Origin: a virus
Length of the DNA stretch: 64,000 nucleotides
Virus record (IMG/VR): IMGVR_UViG_3300025646_005060
Location: 1 to 64,000 of that record
Strand: one strand, 5' to 3'
The position numbers were made by a program, and so were the translations under genes. Position 1 is the stretch's first letter, and each line of letters opens with the position of its first letter. Shown here piece after piece: positions 8,739-16,509 of the stretch. Under the pieces are notes generated by a model. The model searched no databases. It had not been told where the DNA came from and saw only the letters and a program-made list of their open reading frames with translations.

Positions 8739-9102
8739 ATGATTTTTCTTCCCTTATAGTCGAATTGCTTAATTTATTAATTTTGTTCTTAATACTGAAT
8801 CTAATATCGTTGGATATATAAACAGAACGAGCAAGTTCAATGAATTCATAATCAAATTCCATTTTAGATTCCTTTATTCTTATTTTATCCTCAATGTCCC
8901 ACAATTTTTCATTTATTTCTTTTAATTTTTTTATTTCAGATTCAAATATATTTAAATAATCATTCTCATTTAAAGAAAAAAATAATGTATTCTTTTCTTT
9001 TATTATATTTGCTAACTTATTATCATCTTTTATCCTTTCAGATTTAATAACAAGTATAGTATATTTATCAATTACTTCTCCAACAGATGCTTCTATAATC
9101 AT
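8731..9102 (-). CDS. DUF6165-like protein of glycan clusters
   Basis: The start is set at the ATG at 9102 because it overlaps the upstream stop (ATGA). The protein then begins MIIEASVGEVIDKYTIL. The pattern SVGEVIDKYTILVIKSERI, KLWDIEDKIR and FIELARSVYISND, ending EEKSYA, matches what I know as DUF6165. These are small, mostly helical proteins encoded beside glycosyltransferases in bacteria and phages. The molecular role is not known; an accessory or scaffolding part is possible. Base composition is extremely AT-rich. Confidence 0.65.
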   Translation of the reverse strand: MIIEASVGEVIDKYTILVIKSERIKDDNKLANIIKEKNTLFFSLNENDYLNIFESEIKKLKEINEKLWDIEDKIRIKESKMEFDYEFIELARSVYISNDIRFSIKNKINKLSNSTIREEKSYA

Positions 9103-9824
9103 GAAATATATTTCCAATCTTTTTTATAAATTTTATTGATGTAATTAAAGTTTGAATATTGCGGTGAACCATCAATGACTCTCCCATATACAAATAATTT
9201 ATTAGTTGTATTTAAACATTCAATCAAATAACACAGAGATGTTTCCACTGTATGAATTTCCTCTGCATTTTCCAAAATCCAACTTAAGTCAAAAAAATTA
9301 AACTGGTGTAAATGCTCTTCCGTTTGTTCAATGATTCTCCAATTCGTTTCTACAGTAATATTTCTTTGATATATCTTGGGGGGAGATGCAAATAATGAAT
9401 TAACAAATACAAATTTTTCATTATCATTTAAACCAAGTTTTTCTTTACATGCTTTTTCTCTATCTGCAAATCTCTTAAAATTAATATAATTTTGCCAATT
9501 GTTAAAATCAGAATTTACTAATTTATATTTTGCCTCCATAAAATCAAAATGACGCCCAGGAATTTTTGCAACATCAAATGGAATATACATATAATCTTTA
9601 TTAGATATTAAATTATCTGATTTGTACAATTCTTGTATCTCACATGACAAATCATTCATAGAAACATAATTAATATTATCTGATGAATTATAATCTTTAA
9701 GATATTGATAATGCTCAATGACTGGCCAGATCACTTGATAATCTTTTTCAACAAATTTATTTACTGCTTTTTGTAAAAAAAGAATATCACCAATTCCTGC
9801 GGGTTGTCGAATATAAACAATCAT
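9099..9824 (-). CDS. Putative GT9/GT-B-like glycosyltransferase
   Basis: The start is placed at the ATG at 9824, five bases after the upstream stop. An earlier in-frame start would overlap the FkbM gene. The protein (241 residues) begins MIVYIRQPAGIGDILFLQKA, the N-terminal Rossmann loop seen in ADP-heptose/LPS heptosyltransferases. The C-terminal part includes FFDLSWILENAEEIHTVETS, like the nucleotide-sugar side of GT-B enzymes. It is shorter than the usual 320-350 residues of GT9. Assignment rests on these two segments plus the glycan-island context. Confidence 0.5.
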   Translation of the reverse strand: MIVYIRQPAGIGDILFLQKAVNKFVEKDYQVIWPVIEHYQYLKDYNSSDNINYVSMNDLSCEIQELYKSDNLISNKDYMYIPFDVAKIPGRHFDFMEAKYKLVNSDFNNWQNYINFKRFADREKACKEKLGLNDNEKFVFVNSLFASPPKIYQRNITVETNWRIIEQTEEHLHQFNFFDLSWILENAEEIHTVETSLCYLIECLNTTNKLFVYGRVIDGSPQYSNFNYINKIYKKDWKYIS

Positions 9825-9828
9825 TTTA

Positions 9829-10506
9829 TTATTTTTTAATCCAAAATGCGTTTCCAGTTCCATTCTTTATTTCATTATCAAGTCCTATAGAATGTAAAGA
9901 AAATTTATCATCTAAATAGTTTTTCAAATCATCCATAAAACATTGCCCATCATATATTTGATTGATTTTATTTTCAGACAATTGAACTTCCGCAAATATA
10001 GAAGAAACGTTATCTAAATTTGTTCCTTTCAGCACTTCAAGTTCTGCTCCTTGAACATCTATACTTAGAAGATCTATATTTTCTTTTATTATATTTTCTA
10101 GTTTATCAGATTTTACTTTAATTTTAAATACAGACTTGAAAGAATAACCACTATTATTATTTTCTATAACTGGATAAATCGAATCAGATCCAGGTGAAGA
10201 TGTTCTGTAAAAATAAATATCGCCTACGATATTGGATATGGCAATGTTGTGCAGTTCGCATCTTGGATTCGATCCATATTTTTGTTTTATAATGTCAAAA
10301 AATTCAGAAACTGGTTCAAAAATATAAATTTTAGCATTTTTATACAATTGCAAATAAATTTCTGCTTCCCAACAATGATATCCACCTACAATTGCTATCA
10401 CGTTAATATCATCTTTTGATTTGTTGATATATAAATTAAAATTTGATTCGATATCTCTTGATATAATATCGTATGCGTTGGATTCGTTGTAAATTATTGT
10501 TTTCAT
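9829..10506 (-). CDS. FkbM-family methyltransferase (second copy)
   Basis: This 225-residue protein has VIAIVGGYHCWEAEIY (SAM-binding loop), KIYIFEPVSEFF (acidic residue contacting SAM ribose), ELHNIAISN and LLSIDVQGAELEVLKG, the full FkbM series. Substrates in this setting are probably sugar hydroxyls. It is ATGA-coupled to the bifunctional glycosyltransferase gene upstream and is very AT-rich. It is diverged from the FkbM gene at 3221-3829, so the pair may methylate different positions or sugars. Confidence 0.85.
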   Translation of the reverse strand: MKTIIYNESNAYDIISRDIESNFNLYINKSKDDINVIAIVGGYHCWEAEIYLQLYKNAKIYIFEPVSEFFDIIKQKYGSNPRCELHNIAISNIVGDIYFYRTSSPGSDSIYPVIENNNSGYSFKSVFKIKVKSDKLENIIKENIDLLSIDVQGAELEVLKGTNLDNVSSIFAEVQLSENKINQIYDGQCFMDDLKNYLDDKFSLHSIGLDNEIKNGTGNAFWIKK

Positions 10507-12038
10507 TTTTGAGTCTCAGTTGTATTGGGGTCGAATAGGTAATGATACATTACTTTGTCTATATTAAAATTGTATTCGGATTTAATAAGTTTAGACTCTA
10601 ATAATCTATCACAGTAATCTGCATCTTCTGCAAAGTTTTTCTCTGGGAATTTAATTTGCCTAGCAAATTCAGTCCTTACTGGATTTAGATGATTGAGTGG
10701 TCTGTGTTGTTTTCCATCTTTCTTAAAATGCCCACCGTTGGCATTTGAATGATTAAACTCCATAACGGGGTTTCCAGAAACATAATATATTCCCCAAAAT
10801 CCAACACCATCATATAAATCAGTATCAAGAACATTGAGTATTTCACTTAAATACCATTTTGAAACAATATCATCATCGTCTATAAAGCAAACATATTTTC
10901 CTTTTGCTTTATCTAATATTTCATTTCGTTTTGTGCCTACAGATTTTTCTTTGTTATCTTCGGAAATGACAATTTCTATTCTGTGTGAAAACGTTACAGG
11001 ACAAGTTTTTTGTAATATGTTTAAAAGATTATTTAATTTTTCTTTTCTCTGTGGGAGTGTCAATATTCCTATGGTTAATAATATATCTTCTTTATTCATT
11101 TTATAATTTCTTTCAGTAGTTATTACTTCTTCTATGCGTCTGAAAAGATCTCTTCCATATTCTTTTGCTTTTTCATAATTTTTATCAATATATTTTTTCA
11201 TTTTATCATATGTTTTTTCATTTATAGAATTAACTTTTTCTAAAAAATCTTCATATGATTCGAATTGTATGATTCCTCTAATATCAAAAAAATCACCAAT
11301 ATTAGGACATCCCCAGTAAATTGGAACTGTTTTTGTTAATAAACAATCTATTAATTTTTCTGTAAAATAATTAACTTCAGAACTACTTTCAATTGCAATG
11401 CTAAACATTGAATTGTATAAATGAATTTTATCATCATTTGGAAGCAATCCATCGTGCAATGTATTTGAAAATTTCCCATCATTTGTGGGGTATCGCGTGC
11501 TGCTGTAAAAAACTGTATTGTTTTCTATTAATTCTTTTTTATTCCAAATCATACATCTCAAATTATAACCAGTTTTGCCCAAATGAGAAGTTGTAAGAAA
11601 TGATATATTATACTGTTTTGTGATATCACTTAATATCGATTCATCAAATACTCCAAGACTGTCATTATGTCTGGATTTATTTTTATTCAACCACGTTCCA
11701 CCGTATGGTAAAAATTTAGCATTTGGTAAATTTAATAATACCTCTTCTTCGGTGCAAATTATTAAATCATATTGATATCCATTAAAAATAATATTTTTAT
11801 TAGATTCTCTATTATATGATGAACTAGGTTCTGTATTACACACAAAAACTTTAAAAGAATTTTTATTTTCAAATTCAATAATCTTATCAACAATAGGTCT
11901 ATGTAAATAATTAGTAACATATTTGTGATCAATGCAGGTTGCAGTGTTCCCAAATCTGGTGAAATGAATTTCACATGGAAACTCAAATTCCATTGGATCA
12001 AATCCAAAATAATCAGCATTATATACAGTTGCTTTCAT
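10503..12038 (-). CDS. Two-domain glycosyltransferase: GT10-like plus GT2
   Basis: This 511-residue protein joins two catalytic units. Residues ~1-300 resemble GT10 (alpha-1,3-fucosyltransferase-like) enzymes, with the C-terminal-lobe motif YFTEKLIDCLLTKTVPIYWG and then GDFFD near residues 220-250. Residues ~315-500 form a GT2 GT-A domain with LLTIGILTLPQRKEKL, VGTKRNEILDKAKG and the acidic cluster FIDDDD. The two active sites may add successive sugars. The GT10-like half is paralogous to the gene at 12693-13529. Start and stop both overlap neighbours by ATGA. Fusion by an assembly error is unlikely because the frame is continuous across the join. Confidence 0.8.
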   Translation of the reverse strand: MKATVYNADYFGFDPMEFEFPCEIHFTRFGNTATCIDHKYVTNYLHRPIVDKIIEFENKNSFKVFVCNTEPSSSYNRESNKNIIFNGYQYDLIICTEEEVLLNLPNAKFLPYGGTWLNKNKSRHNDSLGVFDESILSDITKQYNISFLTTSHLGKTGYNLRCMIWNKKELIENNTVFYSSTRYPTNDGKFSNTLHDGLLPNDDKIHLYNSMFSIAIESSSEVNYFTEKLIDCLLTKTVPIYWGCPNIGDFFDIRGIIQFESYEDFLEKVNSINEKTYDKMKKYIDKNYEKAKEYGRDLFRRIEEVITTERNYKMNKEDILLTIGILTLPQRKEKLNNLLNILQKTCPVTFSHRIEIVISEDNKEKSVGTKRNEILDKAKGKYVCFIDDDDIVSKWYLSEILNVLDTDLYDGVGFWGIYYVSGNPVMEFNHSNANGGHFKKDGKQHRPLNHLNPVRTEFARQIKFPEKNFAEDADYCDRLLESKLIKSEYNFNIDKVMYHYLFDPNTTETQK

Positions 12039-12703
12039 TTCTTATTTCCCACTAAATTATAATTAACAAGTTCTTCAGTCAGACCCATTTCGCGAAGACT
12101 CTTTTCCTTTGACTCTCCATCAGCAACACCAATTGTTATCATTGCCACGGTTCCATCTGGTGGTAAATTGCCAGGCCATATGGCATAGTTCTGACCAAGC
12201 ATACCAATACGCATCTTTCCAAGATACTTTGGCATTACATAGTGCATCAAAATTTCATGATCAAATACTTTAATTCCTTTTTCGGAATTTTCATGACCTT
12301 CGCAAGCATCAACCCATGTTTTCAAGAATTCAATGGCAATTGGTGTGTAGTTGATATAGATTGGCGATGCCTTCGGTGTGGTGGGTTTCACATGTGGTGG
12401 CATTCCATCATAGGCAAATGCCATGTCACATTTATCTTGCAAATCATCAAATACCTTCAACTCGGCATGAATGAGTGAATCTACGTCCAACCAGACGAAT
12501 GGTTTCTTCTTATGCTCCAATGTCTTGAGAAGAAACTTTGGTTTTGCCAGACAATTTAAACGATACTCACCACGCGATTTCATCTTCTTGATGTCGTGGG
12601 GTATATTATTCTCATTGCAATTAATACGCAACCGTGCTGCATGATCGCTATAGTAAGTGCGATTGTCTATGTCGCAATAAAAGGAAACGATTTCAGTCTT
12701 CAT
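12035..12703 (-). CDS. Putative glycosyltransferase (nucleotide-diphospho-sugar type)
   Basis: This 222-residue protein begins MKTEIVSFYCDIDNRTYYSD and has KKPFVWLDVDSLIHAEL, where LDVDS is a DxD motif of GT-A fold enzymes. FDHEILMHYVMPKY and YAIWPGN fit the acceptor side of small GT-A transferases that act in polysaccharide clusters. It overlaps the GT10-like gene upstream by 11 bases and the two-domain gene downstream by 4. GC content is moderate, unlike its AT-rich downstream neighbours. The sugar donor is unknown. Confidence 0.65.
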   Translation of the reverse strand: MKTEIVSFYCDIDNRTYYSDHAARLRINCNENNIPHDIKKMKSRGEYRLNCLAKPKFLLKTLEHKKKPFVWLDVDSLIHAELKVFDDLQDKCDMAFAYDGMPPHVKPTTPKASPIYINYTPIAIEFLKTWVDACEGHENSEKGIKVFDHEILMHYVMPKYLGKMRIGMLGQNYAIWPGNLPPDGTVAMITIGVADGESKEKSLREMGLTEELVNYNLVGNKK

Positions 12704-13529
12704 AAATTAACCTGTATAATGTGTCGTCTGCGTTCTCTAACCTTTGAACCCTTTCAAAGTTATCACGAACAGCATCCATTTTAGATTGATAAAGATCTAT
12801 TGTCAAGTCTTTTGGATTAAATGATGGAGTTAATTCTATAATTCCATCCTTGTTAAACACATCACCGATGTCTGGTGCTCCCCAGTAAATCGGGATAGTT
12901 CCAGTGGCAAAGCAGTCTGTAAGTTTTTCAGTATAGTATGTTTCGTACTTATCGTTCTCGACTACAATCTGAAAACGATAGTCGTTCAGTGCCTCTTCCT
13001 TATCCCATGTGGTCTTGCCAATACGATTAGACCCATGAGCACCACCGAAGAGGTCTAAGGAGTCTCTGTAGATACGAGCAACGTTATGCCTTAGATTGTG
13101 ACCAAAGACAAAGGTCTTGGGCGATGCGACCATTGAAAGAGATCTTGTCTTGAAGAAGATCTGCTGATTCTTCGTCCATGGAAGATTTGATCCTGCTGGG
13201 CAATATCTTACATTTGGGTGCTTGCCCACCCACGATTTCTCAGATGTAAAGAGCAGATCGTATGAGTCGCAAATATTGTTGAATTGACTTTCCCACACAT
13301 CCCGTGGACATGACATGACATGAAAAATAGCACGGGATTCGCATACCCATGCTATTTTCTTTTCTCCAGGTTTCTTATCATAAGGTATACCCGAAAGTAT
13401 ACCACGATCAATGAAAACCTTTACTGGACAATCATCTGTCGTCCATTCAAATGTTTTTGGTTTTAAATCAGAGCAAGAGGAGTGCTGTATATCAAAGGGA
13501 GCACCAATCGCTTGGAATTTTGGTAACAT
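12693..13529 (-). CDS. GT10-like glycosyltransferase
   Basis: This 278-residue protein is the first gene of the glycan island. Its C-terminal lobe carries YYTEKLTDCFATGTIPIYWG followed by APDIGDVFNKDGI, the donor-binding signature of GT10 (fucosyltransferase-like) enzymes. The N-terminal part (PKTFEWTTDDCPVKVFIDRG, KKIAWVCESRAIF) fits the acceptor lobe. It has a GGAG Shine-Dalgarno, and an 8-bp inverted repeat (ACATAGTA/TACTATGT) encloses the ribosome-binding site and start codon. The gene follows regA by 25 bases. GDP-fucose or a related GDP-sugar would be the expected donor, consistent with the GDP-mannose epimerase nearby. Confidence 0.75.
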   Translation of the reverse strand: MLPKFQAIGAPFDIQHSSCSDLKPKTFEWTTDDCPVKVFIDRGILSGIPYDKKPGEKKIAWVCESRAIFHVMSCPRDVWESQFNNICDSYDLLFTSEKSWVGKHPNVRYCPAGSNLPWTKNQQIFFKTRSLSMVASPKTFVFGHNLRHNVARIYRDSLDLFGGAHGSNRIGKTTWDKEEALNDYRFQIVVENDKYETYYTEKLTDCFATGTIPIYWGAPDIGDVFNKDGIIELTPSFNPKDLTIDLYQSKMDAVRDNFERVQRLENADDTLYRLIYED

Positions 13530-13554
13530 AGTATAGAATCTCCATTACTATGTA

Positions 13555-13950
13555 TCACTTTCCAATGTGGTACTTTGGAATCAATTGCCAATTCTTTTTG
13601 TCTTTGTGAGGAATGATTTTTAGTCTGGCAAGCGACAATTGAGGAGAAGCATATGACTGCGAATCTACTGCTTCAACGAGTCCCCATTCGATGAGAAGTT
13701 TGACGATGGTGTTTCTTCTGCCGATGTCGTCGTCAGACATATCCGAATCCAACCCATCAAGAATAAACATTTCCTTAAAATGTACGATAGCATAACGACC
13801 TCTCTTGTGAAGAATATGACACGATTGATACAGTTTATTTTCAGTCTTTGATGATACCCCAATTCGGGTTAACGTTTCTTTGACTTTCAAGAAGTCTTCT
13901 TCTTTGTTTAGGCGGACTTCTACACCTACACCTTCAAAAATATCTTCCAT
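13555..13950 (-). CDS. regA: RegA translational repressor
   Basis: This 131-residue protein matches T4 RegA (122 residues) strongly: EEDFLKVKETLTRIG, KLYQSCHILHKRGRYAIVHF, KEMFILDG, LLIEWGLVEAV and LIPKYHIG near the C-terminus. RegA binds start regions of many early phage mRNAs and blocks their translation, including its own. It follows gp62 as in T4, completing the 45-44-62-regA order. A late-promoter box lies 24 bases upstream, and AATATC/GATATT arms flank its GGAG ribosome-binding site. In T4 the next gene is DNA polymerase 43; here the glycan island follows. Confidence 0.96.
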   Translation of the reverse strand: MEDIFEGVGVEVRLNKEEDFLKVKETLTRIGVSSKTENKLYQSCHILHKRGRYAIVHFKEMFILDGLDSDMSDDDIGRRNTIVKLLIEWGLVEAVDSQSYASPQLSLARLKIIPHKDKKNWQLIPKYHIGK

Positions 13951-13973
13951 AATATCTCCATTATTACGAAAGA

Positions 13974-13981
13974 TATTTATA
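13974..13981 (-). promoter_or_regulatory. Late promoter box upstream of regA
   Basis: The minus strand reads TATAAATA with +1 expected near 13968, about 18 bases before the regA ATG, leaving room for the GGAG ribosome-binding site. Its natural targets may be regA and the glycan island downstream. It lies in the 34-base gap between gp62 and regA. Confidence 0.65.
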
Positions 13982-13984
13982 TTT

Positions 13985-14356
13985 TTAACGTTTTTGACCC
14001 CCTCTTTGGGTCATCTGGCGCAGGGTTTCCATAGGAACCAAATCCAATACCTCTCTTGCGCGTGTGTCTGAATACCCATAGACCTCCTTGATAACCTCTA
14101 TGTCGGCATTCTCTTCAGATTTAATCCACTTGGAGAATCTCTTTCGCTTGGAGATGGATTCCCGCAGGTAATCATACTGCATCTTCTTGTCCAGAAACGA
14201 CACCTCATTCATACGGTTGGCATAAAAGATTGTGTCTGGAAAGTAAGAAAAGCACTTATTAACTACAAAAGGAACATAATCCTTCTCTAGACGGGGGTCT
14301 TTGAGAAGATCTTCCTTGGTCTGATTGATGGAATTAAGTATATCCGAAAGGTTCAT
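13985..14356 (-). CDS. 62: Clamp loader small subunit (gp62)
   Basis: The start at 14356 (MNLSDILNS) is preferred because its ATGA overlaps the gp44 stop. An upstream in-frame start would overlap gp44 by 40 bases. The protein has 123 residues, shorter than T4 gp62 (187), which is usual for marine T4-like phages. Recognisable segments are VNKCFSYFPDTIFYANRMNE and WIKSEENADIEVIKEVYGYS. With gp44 it forms the gp44/62 complex that loads the sliding clamp. Position between gp44 and regA supports the call strongly. Confidence 0.9.
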   Translation of the reverse strand: MNLSDILNSINQTKEDLLKDPRLEKDYVPFVVNKCFSYFPDTIFYANRMNEVSFLDKKMQYDYLRESISKRKRFSKWIKSEENADIEVIKEVYGYSDTRAREVLDLVPMETLRQMTQRGGQKR

Positions 14357-15297
14357 GAGAATGCACAAGACATCATTAGTTGCACCAGACATGCCACCAG
14401 ATTGATCTCCTGGTCAGCAACGAACGCCGACTTGTACTGGTAGTCAGCGAGGATTAGGATTGCCTCTGGAATGCTCTGCTTCTCCAGATGGTCTGTAAGG
14501 GCATCGTAGATTTTACGGTAGATCTCCTGTGGAGATGTCTCTGCATTGATTGCTGCCCACCGACGAACTGAAGCAAAATCCTTACTGGACAATGCCTTCA
14601 TCAGACTGTTGATCTCAGCATCCTGAACGGATGAAAGGATACCAATGTCAATCTTACCCGACACCGAATACCTCTGAAGTTCATTCAGAATACGACGCAT
14701 GTCGGGAAAGTGCTTCATGATCAATTGACCAAGCACCTTCTTGTCAAATGTGATACCTTCCTTACCCAGAATATAGGAACATCGCTCCATCATCTGAGCA
14801 GCAATCTTCGGTTTCTCAGAATTTGGAAGCGAGAAGTCAATACAAGTGCATCGCGAATGAATCGGTTCAATGATACGAGACTTGTAATTGCATGTTAGAA
14901 CAAATCTACAGTTGTTTGAGAACTCCTCAATCGCACCACGAAGGGCGGGTTGAATGCTGTTGGCATTTGAGTAGTCAAACTCGTCTAGGATGACTACCTT
15001 CTTCACATCACCCGTCAGAGATACAGTACTGGCAAACTGACGAATCTTGGTTCGCAGTGTGTCAATGTTTCCTTCCTCTGAGCAGTTGATGATAATCCAA
15101 TCACAACCCATCTCATTACAGAGTGCCTTGGCAACGGTAGTCTTGCCCACTCCCGCAGATCCAGAGAATAGAAGGTTTTGTGGTTCTCCCTTAGCAACCA
15201 TGTCGCTGAAGGTTGACTTCAGCGACACGGGGAGAACACACTCTTCTATGGTCTGGGGACGATACTTCTCTACCCACAGAAAATTTTCAGGTTTCAT
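14353..15297 (-). CDS. 44: Clamp loader ATPase subunit (gp44)
   Basis: This 314-residue AAA+ protein is close in length to T4 gp44 (319). Motifs: EKYRPQTIEECVLP at the N-terminus, Walker A SGSAGVGKTTVAKALC (residues ~45-60), Walker B VVILDEFDYSN, and the SRC arginine-finger motif in HSRCTCIDF. It is the motor of the sliding-clamp loader gp44/62. It starts directly after the gp45 stop (TAAATG) and ends in an ATGA overlap with gp62. Confidence 0.96.
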   Translation of the reverse strand: MKPENFLWVEKYRPQTIEECVLPVSLKSTFSDMVAKGEPQNLLFSGSAGVGKTTVAKALCNEMGCDWIIINCSEEGNIDTLRTKIRQFASTVSLTGDVKKVVILDEFDYSNANSIQPALRGAIEEFSNNCRFVLTCNYKSRIIEPIHSRCTCIDFSLPNSEKPKIAAQMMERCSYILGKEGITFDKKVLGQLIMKHFPDMRRILNELQRYSVSGKIDIGILSSVQDAEINSLMKALSSKDFASVRRWAAINAETSPQEIYRKIYDALTDHLEKQSIPEAILILADYQYKSAFVADQEINLVACLVQLMMSCAFS

Positions 15298-15984
15298 TTA
15301 ACCCCCATAGGTTGAAGTGTTTGCTTCCATGGCAAACCAGTACTTCAGTGAGATTGACTTATGAACAAACTCACCGACGATGTTCTTTGCAAAGTTGACT
15401 GTGTAATCTCCAGGAAGGATCTTGATGTTGTCCATCTTGAAGTTGAATTCAAACGGGGGTGCTTCTTCCGCATCACCAACAACGACCTTGTAACTATTCG
15501 TAGTTGGATCTGACAGATCAGAAACCTTGGCAAAGATCTTGCCATTTCGTTCGCGAACAAACGAAAGGTCTGGAAGTTGCATGACAGATGCTGCCTTCTG
15601 GAGTTCAGAGAACTGCTTTTCGGTAAGAGTAATACTCACCGAAATCTCTGGCATGATGACATCCTTGGTTGGGAACGACAGCAACTTTGGTTCTGAGTAA
15701 AAGTAGTTGACTACAGAATCTCCACCGTTCTTAATGCGGACACTCTTCTCACCGAAATCAAAAGTCGGATTATTGAAAAGACTGACTACACCAAGAAACT
15801 TGTTAAGATCCCAGATGCCAAATTCAACATCAAATGTTTCATCCACGGTTGCGACTGCCATTCCTGCCTTTGAAGGCGTAATGGTCTTAATTACATTACC
15901 AGGATTGACCAAAAGATTTGAATTTAGGTTTGAAAAGTTTTTTAGGATTGCTAGGGTATTCTTTGAAAAGGTCACTTGACTCAT
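15298..15984 (-). CDS. 45: Sliding clamp (gp45)
   Basis: The ATG at 15984 gives 228 residues, exactly the length of T4 gp45, and has an AGGTG ribosome-binding site. A GTG three codons upstream is a weaker choice. Matching segments include TLAILKNFSNLNSNLLVNPG, FGIWDLNKFLGVVSLF and ILPGDYTVNFAKN. The protein forms the trimeric ring that tethers the DNA polymerase and, in T4, also activates late transcription with gp55 and gp33. It follows a 56-codon gene at the place where T4 has rpbA. Confidence 0.95.
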   Translation of the reverse strand: MSQVTFSKNTLAILKNFSNLNSNLLVNPGNVIKTITPSKAGMAVATVDETFDVEFGIWDLNKFLGVVSLFNNPTFDFGEKSVRIKNGGDSVVNYFYSEPKLLSFPTKDVIMPEISVSITLTEKQFSELQKAASVMQLPDLSFVRERNGKIFAKVSDLSDPTTNSYKVVVGDAEEAPPFEFNFKMDNIKILPGDYTVNFAKNIVGEFVHKSISLKYWFAMEANTSTYGG

Positions 15985-15989
15985 AATAT

Positions 15990-16160
15990 TCACCTCATGA
16001 ATTCATCTTCAAAATCGTCATTCTCAAAACCACTTTGCCAATATTCCTTAAGTTGGTGCTTGGACTTTACTCTTTCTGAATTTTTCTCCTTCTTGGAGAC
16101 TGACTTTAAATTCTTTTGTGGTTTTGGTTTCTCGTACTTATGCTTGTCATCGTTTCTCAT
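15990..16160 (-). CDS. Small charged protein upstream of gp45
   Basis: This 56-codon frame starts at the ATG at 16160 (TGGAG ribosome-binding site eight bases upstream) and ends 5 bases before the gp45 ATG. The protein begins MRNDDKHKYEKPKPQKNLKS and ends FENDDFEDEFMR: a basic N-terminal half and an acidic C-terminal tail. The location corresponds to T4 rpbA (RNA polymerase-binding protein), but I see no sequence match. The hydrophobic-acidic end recalls the C-terminal clamp-binding tails of gp33 and gp55, so a clamp or polymerase partner is conceivable. That is inference only. Confidence 0.65.
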   Translation of the reverse strand: MRNDDKHKYEKPKPQKNLKSVSKKEKNSERVKSKHQLKEYWQSGFENDDFEDEFMR

Positions 16161-16187
16161 GTTTGCTCCATTGTACCATACTAAAAG

Positions 16188-16508
16188 TTACAGTTCAACC
16201 CAAAAACTATTATTCCCTTCTTTTACAAAAGTATATTCTGCACCGTCTGTGGGTTTATACCAACGATCTCCAATATCTGTATTTACAGGGGTACGCTCTT
16301 GAATATAATACGCACTGTCGCCACCTAAAGAGCGCCAGTAATTATTACCCTCAATTGTTCCTGGAATTTTATTCTGGGTAGGTTTTATGGCAACATATTT
16401 TTCGCCATTATACTCTACGGTATCCCCTATTCTATAAAGAAATGGATTTCCGTCAACATCATACTGACGATACTTGCCACGAAAATTTACTTTATCAGAA
16501 GCATTCAT
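16188..16508 (-). CDS. Small carbohydrate-binding-like or fibre-like protein
   Basis: This 106-residue protein contains IGDTVEYNGEKYVAIKPTQN and NNYWRSLGG, the spacing of aromatic residues seen in chitin-binding type 3 / CBM5/12 modules (GD.V.Y.G..Y.A ... W). A second half, DIGDRWYKPTDGAEYTFVKE to FWVEL, is like beta-structured fibre modules. Such a protein is unexpected between gp46 and gp45. A late-type box abuts the start and no Shine-Dalgarno is visible, so it may be expressed late as a virion protein despite its replication-gene neighbours. Confidence 0.55.
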   Translation of the reverse strand: MNASDKVNFRGKYRQYDVDGNPFLYRIGDTVEYNGEKYVAIKPTQNKIPGTIEGNNYWRSLGGDSAYYIQERTPVNTDIGDRWYKPTDGAEYTFVKEGNNSFWVEL

Positions 16509-16509
16509 A

